Origin: UBA4664 sp038244585 | GTDB taxonomy: Bacteria > Patescibacteriota > Saccharimonadia > UBA4664 | Reading direction: 5' to 3' | Length of the DNA stretch: 6,147 bases | Assembly (NCBI GenBank): GCA_038244585.1 | Contig: JBBRTI010000034.1 | Coordinates: 1 to 6,147, forward strand | Shown here: one piece after another, positions 1 through 5,091 of the stretch | Layout of the letters: every line of letters starts with the position of its first letter | How positions within the stretch are numbered: position 1 is the first letter of the stretch | Translations under genes and position numbers: made by a program | The notes under the pieces: generated by a model | Told to the model about the DNA's origin: nothing | What the model saw: only the letters and a program-made list of their open reading frames with translations | The model's database searches: none

Positions 1-1925
1 GCGGTTGGGGCCACCACGATTGAGCCGACGGGATTGACGGTGAAAATGTCGGTGCCGCCGTCCTGCACGGCAAACCGTCCGGCGCCGGCGGAACAGGTGA
101 CGCACTGCAGGTTGAACAAAATGTTGGGGTCAACGGCCTGATCAGAAGCATTAATAACAAAATCTTTGGCGGTTGTATTAAGATTTATGGTTGCCGGCGA
201 GGCAGATGCCGTGTAAGCCGATTGTAAGTCGCCGCCACTACCGCCGGCCGCGCAGATGCCGCCGGTAGTAATACCCCCAAGTGTTACCTGATTTTGGAGG
301 AATTGACCCCCGCTACAAGTGGTGCTGGTACCGGCGGTTGCGCCAACCGTAAATAGCTGGCCCGTACCTATTGTGACTCCGCCTTCAACACTCAAATTGG
401 CCACAAAACTGGCGTTGGAGTTGGTCACAGTGAGAGTTGACGCAGCAGTATTAGCAACGTCTAACGTCAGCCCGGATGCGGCACGCTGAACGGTATTTGA
501 GCCTAGAACGACAGTGCCGGATCCCGATGTAAGAGTTAACGGGCTAGTGGTTGATGCCAGTGTCACTGCTCCGGCCCCAGTAATGTTGGCGCCAACGTTG
601 GTAAGCGAACCACCGTTAATAATAAGGTTATTGATGGTATTGGTAAGTGAAGGCGCAGTGATAGCTCCGGCCGAGGTAATTGTGCCGGATCCAGTGGTCG
701 AGATATTACCGCTGGTAGTCAGGGCCCCGGCCGAAGTAATTCCCCCCGGAATACTCACTGCCAGGCCAGCGCGACCAATGGTGATGGCTGTGGTTGTGGC
801 TGCGGTACCGACGGTGAGGGCGGTGGTGGTAGTTCCGGCATCGAGATTACCGGTGAAGATATTGCCCCATACCAGCCCGGCGGAACCAGCGCTACGGGTG
901 TTGTTGGTCGCTGGCAGCAGGTCGGCGTTAATGCTGGTGGTGCTAAGGTTGTTGAGCGTGGTGGTGGCGCCGGTACCGGCGATAGTGGCGCAACCCGGAG
1001 CCGTGGTTAGGACGCCGCCGGTGAAAGTAGCGGTAGTGACTGCCTGATTGGCCCCACACGACACTGTAGAGGCCACCCCAGCCGAGGCGCCGACTGTAAT
1101 GACCGAGCCGGAGCCAATGGTTAGACCGGCGGCAAGCGTGGCGGCACCGGTATTGTCGACTTTGAGTTTCACGGCATTGTTAATCTGGAAGTTCACAAAG
1201 TCGCCGGTGAAGGCGGCGGGGTTTGAGCCGATGTAGGTACCGTTGGCGCTTCCGGAACTTAAGGCCGCCACACTACCGAATTGGACGATGGCGCCCGAGC
1301 TAGCGGCCGTGCCCGAGTAAATTGCAGCCTGTCCCGCACTCTTGGAGAAGGTATTTGCGCCAGTCCAGGCTTGAGCGGCAGAAAGCTGACCAAACGCACT
1401 CGAATCGAGCCCGTCCAGTGTGTCGGAGTTAACGGCGTAAGGCGAGCTGGCCAGCGGCTGGCGAGGGGTCATGGCGCCTTCCGTAAAGACCGCGCAGCCG
1501 TTGGTGGCACAAGTGGCGGTGGCCGGCGTCGGGAGCTCGACTTCCAGGAAGAGACTGCCGGTACCGGTATTGAAGAGGCTCGGGGCAATGGCGGTGAGGT
1601 CGCCGAACTGGATATTGAAGAGGCCGTTGGTTATCTGGATGCGGTTATCGACGCCAGTGATGATGCGGTCTTCCTGCCACTGATTGGTACCACCCGAGCT
1701 CAGTGTCCAGAGACGGAATTTGACGTTGTAGAGGCCATCGGAGAGGATATTGCCGGAGTTGTCGGTCAACCGGCCCTGGAAGTTGACCTTGTAAGGCACC
1801 GTTTGGGCGGCGTTGGCGGGATTAGAGTTGATTAAAACCGATACGCCAAAAGCGGCCGTGATGACCTGGACCGCGGCGATGAGGAGAATTATTCTTCCTA
1901 CACGCAACCGGCGGCGAAACTCCAT
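1..1925 (-). CDS. Large secreted tail-fibre-like surface protein, N-terminal 641 residues (3' end outside window)
   Basis: The frame is open from ATG at 1925 to the left edge without a stop. Residues 1-40 form a signal peptide: a basic start (MEFRRRLRVGR), a hydrophobic core, and a likely cleavage after Ala40 (NPANAA). Residues 45-175 match a widespread N-terminal module of extracellular and fibre-like proteins: VNFQGRLTDNSG at about 48, W83, NGLFNIQFGDL at about 100, then MTPRQPLASSPYA at 152 and LDGLDSSAF at 170. From about 180 to 600 the chain is Thr/Gly/Ala/Ser-rich with short beta-type repeats. A two-Cys module occurs twice, at about 268-315 and 518-560. All eight cysteines fall into pairs: 139/144, 290/312, 537/558 and 608/611. 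The start was chosen because the signal peptide begins there and a strong promoter lies 24 bp upstream; a GTG codon immediately precedes it. An exported or surface role is firm from the signal peptide. Adhesion or a structural fibre is inferred. Plus-strand ORFs across this region are antisense shadows. Confidence 0.9.
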   Translation of the reverse strand, partial: MEFRRRLRVGRIILLIAAVQVITAAFGVSVLINSNPANAAQTVPYKVNFQGRLTDNSGNILSDGLYNVKFRLWTLSSGGTNQWQEDRIITGVDNRIQITNGLFNIQFGDLTAIAPSLFNTGTGSLFLEVELPTPATATCATNGCAVFTEGAMTPRQPLASSPYAVNSDTLDGLDSSAFGQLSAAQAWTGANTFSKSAGQAAIYSGTAASSGAIVQFGSVAALSSGSANGTYIGSNPAAFTGDFVNFQINNAVKLKVDNTGAATLAAGLTIGSGSVITVGASAGVASTVSCGANQAVTTATFTGGVLTTAPGCATIAGTGATTTLNNLSTTSINADLLPATNNTRSAGSAGLVWGNIFTGNLDAGTTTTALTVGTAATTTAITIGRAGLAVSIPGGITSAGALTTSGNISTTGSGTITSAGAITAPSLTNTINNLIINGGSLTNVGANITGAGAVTLASTTSPLTLTSGSGTVVLGSNTVQRAASGLTLDVANTAASTLTVTNSNASFVANLSVEGGVTIGTGQLFTVGATAGTSTTCSGGQFLQNQVTLGGITTGGICAAGGSGGDLQSAYTASASPATINLNTTAKDFVINASDQAVDPNILFNLQCVTCSAGAGRFAVQDGGTDIFTVNPVGSIVVAPT

Positions 1926-1948
1926 CACAAACCTACATTACAGGATGA

Positions 1949-1978
1949 ATTATAACATTGTGCTTATGGTTTTTTCAA
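1949..1978 (-). promoter_or_regulatory. Sigma70-type extended -10 promoter for the large surface protein
   Basis: On the minus strand, TTGAAA (1978-1973) is followed after an 18-bp spacer by a perfect TATAAT (1954-1949). TG lies one base upstream of the -10 box, giving the extended form TGnTATAAT. Transcription should begin near 1942, leaving a leader of only about 17 nt before the ATG at 1925. That leader has only a weak AGG as a possible ribosome binding site. Confidence 0.8.
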
Positions 1979-2050
1979 GATAAACACAAGCTTTTTACGG
2001 CATTATTTTTGCTTCGGGGAGTCACGAATTTTCCAAACCCCTAGCCGGGC

Positions 2051-2074
2051 AAAAAGAAAAGACCCAATTAGGGC
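2051..2074 (-). terminator. Possible weak intrinsic terminator after the 476-residue gene
   Basis: On the minus strand, GCCC-TAATT-GGGT (2074-2062) forms a stem of three C-G pairs plus a G-T pair. It is followed by the pyrimidine tract CTTTTCTTTTT (2061-2051). It lies about 75 nt past the stop at 2150. The stem is short, so this is only a candidate. The rest of the 224-bp gap at 1926-2149 shows only the downstream promoter. Confidence 0.35.
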
Positions 2075-2149
2075 TGAGATAGCTCGCTGGATGGTAATTT
2101 TAGAACTTCCGTAACTGCAGAGCGTACTATCACGGCTTATAACCAGAAT

Positions 2150-3580
2150 TTAGTGATCAACTTTCACATTCCGGCTAGAAACCACTTTGTGCCGGACATC
2201 CCCATATTGTGTGTCTTTTTGCAAGTCTGCTACCGCCATCTCCCAGCCGTCAGGAATCTGGTCGTAAGGTGGGCGAACGACATTGCTCCATACTTGCTCT
2301 GTTATACCGTTGTTCAGGGCAAGTGTTTTTGCAAACTCACGAGCAACTTCGGGGTTGCGAGTAACCTCTTGTCGTAATTTGTCGGCTACTAACTTAGGCA
2401 AAGTCGCCTCTACAAATAGCTGATTACCACTACGCTTACTCTCGGTTACATAATCGGGACCTTCATAACGTATTGCCTGTCCATTTTCTCTGCGCTGATT
2501 ACCGTTGAATTGATACGCTACTTTAACACCAGGCTCCTGCTGACCTGTTGCAGGGTTTACGACCATCGTCGGCACTTCGCCATCACGGACTTGTTCTTCA
2601 ATTTGCTCGGTCTTTTTCCTGAAACGTCCGCCTGTTTCTACTGTTTTTGCAACTGTCTTATAGCGAGTAGTCGTATCCGGTTCGAAAAGAAAAGCCTCGG
2701 CTGAGCCACCATATATTAATAGTTCATTGCGATTATTATTCTCTTGCGGCAAACCATCACCAAAGGAGGTAAATCCATCCCGAGGTATATAGTCTCCAGA
2801 GGTAGACTTTAATTTCACGCCATTTGGTCTGTCGGTAGAAATACGAGTCGCACCTTCCGCAGCTCGGGCAACTTCACCCATAAGTGCCTGCTGCTCTTTT
2901 TCAACTGTATCACCAAAGGCTTCGGCTACTTTTTGACGAGCATCATCGACTGATTGGGCTGGCTGTGGTTGGTTTGCTTGTTCTGCATAACGTGCGCTAA
3001 TTCGCTCTTGCGCTTCACGTACCTCGGGACTATTTGCAATTGTTTCTGAGCTACCAGAAACCTGTTCATTATGCTGAGCTATCATCTCATTAATCGCAGC
3101 CGCACGGTTGTGTGGACTATGTTTACCACCATCTCCAGGCTGTCTCTGAGCAAGAGTATCAAGGTTGTCAGCCACGCTTAAATACATATTATTAAGTAGC
3201 TTTACTCCAACAAGCTGTTCTCGAAGCTTGCGCTCCTCAGCAGTACGTCTAGTATCTCCGCCAATGTCATTCAAGGCTGTTTCTAGTTGTACCTTACGAT
3301 CAGCGATAGCATTGAGTGCATCAGTACTTTCGTCGACTTTTAGTGTAGTTAATTGTTCGAGCGCCGCAGCATGAATTCTTTGCTTCATACCATATTCATA
3401 GTCACTCATGTGACCGGTCTCATTTTCCTCTTTGTCAGACTCTAAACTTGATTCAGTGAATGAGCCTATCAGGGCAATGGTTTCTTCTGGCTTGAGCTTA
3501 TCAGCGGCTTCACGATGGAATATCAGCTCCCGTCGCCAAGTTTGGGGTTCATTTTGATGTGGAGGTAATGTTTCGCTCAT
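2150..3580 (-). CDS. Hypothetical soluble cysteine-free protein, 476 residues
   Basis: I do not recognise the family. There is no signal peptide or membrane segment, so it is probably cytoplasmic. Residues 15-240 are rich in Glu, Gln, Ala, Lys and Arg and look helical, with likely coiled-coil stretches at about 64-145 and 185-240. A Pro/Gln linker (NQPQPAQS, 203-210) divides them. From about 255 the composition changes to a mixed, probably beta-rich domain (LLIYGGSAEAFLFEPD at 287-302, a basic patch GRFRKKTEQ at 318-326, YQFNG at 356-360). A helical end follows, with a conserved-looking RPPYDQIPDGWEMAVADLQ at 436-454. There is no cysteine in the whole protein, unlike the secreted neighbour downstream. 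By eye its base composition is clearly more AT-rich than the surface genes on both sides. The start at 3580 fits the promoter just upstream; no clear ribosome binding site is present. It is transcribed alone, after the tRNA terminator. Function is unknown. Confidence 0.85.
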   Translation of the reverse strand: MSETLPPHQNEPQTWRRELIFHREAADKLKPEETIALIGSFTESSLESDKEENETGHMSDYEYGMKQRIHAAALEQLTTLKVDESTDALNAIADRKVQLETALNDIGGDTRRTAEERKLREQLVGVKLLNNMYLSVADNLDTLAQRQPGDGGKHSPHNRAAAINEMIAQHNEQVSGSSETIANSPEVREAQERISARYAEQANQPQPAQSVDDARQKVAEAFGDTVEKEQQALMGEVARAAEGATRISTDRPNGVKLKSTSGDYIPRDGFTSFGDGLPQENNNRNELLIYGGSAEAFLFEPDTTTRYKTVAKTVETGGRFRKKTEQIEEQVRDGEVPTMVVNPATGQQEPGVKVAYQFNGNQRRENGQAIRYEGPDYVTESKRSGNQLFVEATLPKLVADKLRQEVTRNPEVAREFAKTLALNNGITEQVWSNVVRPPYDQIPDGWEMAVADLQKDTQYGDVRHKVVSSRNVKVDH

Positions 3581-3600
3581 ATTTTCAAGATTAGTTCCAT
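3577..3600 (-). other. Seven-codon leader ORF overlapping the start of the 476-residue gene
   Basis: ATG at 3600 opens a 7-codon frame (MELILKI) that ends with TGA at 3579-3577. This stop overlaps the main ATG at 3580 in an ATGA arrangement. The predicted transcription start (about 3602) lies 2-3 nt before this ATG, so the short frame could be read nearly leaderless and deliver ribosomes to the main start. It could also be chance, since a short AT-rich leader easily contains an ATG. Confidence 0.3.
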
Positions 3601-3645
3601 ATGGTTTTCATTATAGCGCACTGCCGCAAAGGGGCTGAACTAATC
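3589..3645. repeat. 9-bp inverted repeat flanking the promoter of the 476-residue gene
   Basis: GATTAGTTC at 3589-3597 and its exact complement GAACTAATC at 3637-3645 bracket the promoter. The right arm overlaps the -35 box and the left arm lies in the first bases of the transcript, with 39 bp between them. The position suits a two-site operator, but no regulator is visible in the window and the match could be chance. Confidence 0.4.
3610..3639 (-). promoter_or_regulatory. Sigma70-type promoter for the 476-residue gene
   Basis: On the minus strand a perfect TATAAT (3615-3610) sits 18 bp from a poor -35, TTCAGC (3639-3634). The start of transcription would be near 3602, leaving a leader of about 22 nt before the ATG at 3580. 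The weak -35 and the flanking inverted repeat would suit a regulated promoter. Confidence 0.6.
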
Positions 3646-3671
3646 ATGTAGCAAACGGTTACAGGCTTAGA

Positions 3672-3701
3672 TAAAGAAAAAGCCCGACATTAAGTCGGGC
3701 T
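3672..3701 (-). terminator. Intrinsic terminator of the tRNA operon
   Basis: A perfect 8-bp GC-rich stem, AGCCCGAC (3701-3694) with GTCGGGCT (3688-3681), has a 5-nt loop and is followed on the minus strand by TTTTCTTT (3680-3673). It lies 7 bp past the CCA end of tRNA-Gly. It ends the tRNA transcript and separates it from the next gene. The other strand has only a poor T-tract, so it acts mainly in this direction. Confidence 0.9.
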
Positions 3702-3708
3702 CTATCTT

Positions 3709-3784
3709 TGGTGCGGGTACAGGGACTCAAACCCTGGGCCTCTTCCTTGGCAAGGAAGCGCTCTATCAACTGAGCTACACCCGC
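3709..3784 (-). tRNA. tRNA-Gly (anticodon GCC)
   Basis: The 76-nt cloverleaf includes an encoded CCA. The acceptor GCGGGTG pairs with TACCCGC through one G-U pair. The D arm is GCTC/GAGC, the anticodon stem CTTCC/GGAAG encloses TTGCCAA, and the T stem is CAGGG/CCCTG. Anticodon GCC reads GGC and GGU glycine codons. The D loop is AGTTGATA and the T loop TTTGAGT, so position 19 is A instead of G and position 56 is U instead of C. The two changes together keep a Watson-Crick tertiary pair. It is the second gene of an operon with tRNA-Phe and is followed by a strong terminator. Confidence 0.96.
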
Positions 3785-3798
3785 ATATGTAAAAACTA

Positions 3799-3878
3799 AT
3801 TGGTGGCGCCTGCTGTTATGTCGCTGCGCGACCCTCCGCCTTGATTGCTTCGCAAGCGGCTACAGCCGAACCAGCGAC
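3799..3878 (-). pseudogene. Broken 3'-end copy of tRNA-Phe interrupted by about 51 bp
   Basis: Positions 3799-3815 repeat exactly the 17 bp at 3913-3929, which is the acceptor and CCA end of tRNA-Phe plus the next two bases. Positions 3867-3878 repeat exactly the 12 bp at 3934-3945, the 5' side of its T arm. In the intact gene these blocks are 4 bp apart; here they are 51 bp apart. No 5' half of a tRNA precedes them. The remnant lies in the transcribed spacer between tRNA-Phe and tRNA-Gly, in the same direction. It could be a decayed duplication or an old integration footprint. Confidence 0.75.
3816..3866. repeat. 51-bp palindrome-rich insert within the tRNA-Phe remnant
   Basis: The insert contains two small hairpins: GTCGC-TGC-GCGAC (3820-3832) and GCTT-CGC-AAGC (3847-3857). 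In addition, GTCGCTG at 3820-3826 is complementary to CAGCGAC at 3872-3878, so the interrupted T arm can fold as a larger stem-loop around the insert. It codes for nothing evident. It resembles short palindromic repeats of the REP or MITE kind in build, but I cannot tell from one copy whether it is repeated in the genome. Confidence 0.45.
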
Positions 3879-3914
3879 GTTCTCCTCCAGCAGGAAACAT
3901 CACGGAACATTTAT

Positions 3915-3990
3915 TGGTGGCGCCTGCTGGACTCGAACCAGCGACACGAGGCTCTTCAAGCCACTGCTCTACCAGCTGAGCTAAGGCGCC
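3915..3990 (-). tRNA. tRNA-Phe (anticodon GAA)
   Basis: The 76-nt cloverleaf includes an encoded CCA. The acceptor GGCGCCT pairs perfectly with AGGCGCC. The D arm is GCTC/GAGC with canonical GG at 18-19, the anticodon loop is TTGAAGA, and the T arm GCTGG/CCAGC carries a canonical TTCGAGT loop. Anticodon GAA reads the phenylalanine codons. The anticodon stem GTGGC/GCCTC has one U-U mismatch (28-42). It is the first gene of the tRNA operon, 37 nt from the predicted transcription start. A partial second copy of its 3' end lies about 100 bp downstream. Confidence 0.97.
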
Positions 3991-4033
3991 ATGCACAGAA
4001 CTATTTGGCTTATGCCGCAAAAGGTACCGTCAA

Positions 4034-4062
4034 ATAATACCTGACTGCGGGGGCAAGTTCAA
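4034..4062 (-). promoter_or_regulatory. Promoter of the tRNA-Phe/tRNA-Gly operon
   Basis: On the minus strand TTGAAC (4062-4057) is followed after exactly 17 bp by TATTAT (4039-4034). Transcription should start near 4027, leaving a leader of about 37 nt before tRNA-Phe. No intrinsic terminator is visible between this site and the upstream protein gene (stop at 4087), so some read-through into the tRNAs is possible. Confidence 0.75.
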
Positions 4063-4086
4063 GCCTTGGCGGGGCCGTTGCCGGGC

Positions 4087-5091
4087 CTAATCCCGTTTGC
4101 GCGACAGTCCGTCGATATTGCGTTTTTCGGTCTTATGACGACGACGGAGTAGTTTGGCGGCCGCCTGGCGGACCCGCCTCAGGATCAAAGCTGTCCAAGC
4201 TTTCCTGGGTCGGCGCCGCATCACCAGATACAAGACCAAGGCAATTACTAGCACTAAGAGGAGCCATTGGTACCAGCCGGTGCAGGCAAAGACCCACCGC
4301 GTGACGGCAGCGCCACCCTGCTGGTCGTGGAGCGTCACAGGCAGGAGACCGAAATAGGAGCCGGGACGCTTGAAGTCGAATTGGCGCGCGGACGAGGGCA
4401 TAATGAACGGGCCGGTCAGCGTGGCGCCCTGGCCCCAAGGCAGGACGTTGCTCGTCAGTGTGGGCGTAAAGGCCACGCCGCCCGTGTTGCGGTTGGTGTT
4501 GCGGTAGACCACTTGCCCGTCGAGGCCGGCGCCCGTTTGCAGGAACGGCAGGCTGAACGAGGCTATTTGCCCGGTTTTTACTCCCGACCCGCCGTTCTGC
4601 AGCATAAGTAGGGTGCCGACGTTGGTCGTTTCGTTGATGAAGGTCGTGGTGCCGGTAGTGACGGCGGGAACCGTCTGGAAGAAGATGGCGGCATACACCC
4701 CGCCCCGAGGAATCTGCTTGGGATCAACGCTAAAGACAACGCGGATGGCTTCGCGGGGGCCCAGGTTAAATGTCGTCAGTCCCGGGATAATCCCCGCGGT
4801 TAGCTGGGCGTCGTCGAAGAAGACCAGGTTGCCGTCCAAATCGGCCTGCTTGAAGCCGCGGACTTTCGCTGACACCGTTATGGTTGTGTCGCTGGGGTTG
4901 GAGACGTCAATGTAGCCGTTTTTGACGACGTCGGTCGACAGGACGTCATCGTAGCGCAGCGGGTTGAGTTGGAGGCCGGCGTCAGCTCGGGCGGTTCCCG
5001 GCATCAGCAGCAAGCCCAGGGCAAGGACTGTGCCGCTGGCAATACCGCTAGCGTATCGCAGCAGTGATTTAATACCTCCCCGGCCGCTCAT
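4087..5091 (-). CDS. Secreted, C-terminally membrane-anchored DUF916-like protein, 334 residues
   Basis: Residues 1-36 are a signal peptide with a basic start, a hydrophobic core (TVLALGLLLMPG at 21-32) and an ARA cleavage site. The outer part, about 37-270, is beta-rich. It begins LQLNPLRYDD, then shows the plan of DUF916 (WxL protein peptidoglycan-binding) domains: a VSNPSDTTITV strand pair, a DLDGNLVFFDD turn, LGPREAIRVVFSVDP, and PRGGVYAAIFFQT. The C-terminus has one membrane helix (WLLLVLVIALVLYLVM, 276-291) and a strongly basic 43-residue cytoplasmic tail with 18 Lys/Arg, as in Firmicutes DUF916/DUF3324 proteins. The start overlaps the stop of the LamG gene by 4 bp (ATGA), with no clear ribosome binding site, so translation is probably coupled. 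The assignment rests on layout and remembered motifs, not a search. Its inferred job is to hold the LamG protein or bind the wall. Confidence 0.88.
   Translation of the reverse strand: MSGRGGIKSLLRYASGIASGTVLALGLLLMPGTARADAGLQLNPLRYDDVLSTDVVKNGYIDVSNPSDTTITVSAKVRGFKQADLDGNLVFFDDAQLTAGIIPGLTTFNLGPREAIRVVFSVDPKQIPRGGVYAAIFFQTVPAVTTGTTTFINETTNVGTLLMLQNGGSGVKTGQIASFSLPFLQTGAGLDGQVVYRNTNRNTGGVAFTPTLTSNVLPWGQGATLTGPFIMPSSARQFDFKRPGSYFGLLPVTLHDQQGGAAVTRWVFACTGWYQWLLLVLVIALVLYLVMRRRPRKAWTALILRRVRQAAAKLLRRRHKTEKRNIDGLSRKRD

Noticed and set aside
514..1047. A 177-codon plus-strand ORF rich in Val, Pro and Ala, with similar plus-strand ORFs to 1835
   Set aside because: It is antisense to the Thr/Gly/Ala-rich surface protein. 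The minus frame is continuous, begins with a signal peptide and has a promoter, while the plus frame has none of these.
1..1925. Prophage tail-fibre gene
   Set aside because: The N-terminal module and low-complexity stalk resemble tail fibres, but there is a clear signal peptide and no neighbouring phage gene. A secreted bacterial surface protein fits better.
3799..3929. attL/attR pair of an integrated genomic island at tRNA-Phe
   Set aside because: The repeats are only 114 bp apart with no integrase or cargo between them. At most this is a footprint or remnant, not a present element.
3796..4020. A 74-codon minus-strand ORF across the tRNA operon
   Set aside because: Its protein carries the familiar false translation of tRNA genes (ALAQLVEQ and AGSSPAGATN). 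It is read straight through tRNA-Phe and the remnant.
3622..4024. Shared 9-mer TGCCGCAAA near two promoters (3622 and 4013)
   Set aside because: It lies in the spacer of one promoter and in the leader of the other, so the positions do not match. A chance match of this length is not rare.
4021..4086. Terminator after the DUF916-like gene
   Set aside because: Only short GC-rich complementary segments are present, without a T-tract, and the region is occupied by the tRNA promoter.
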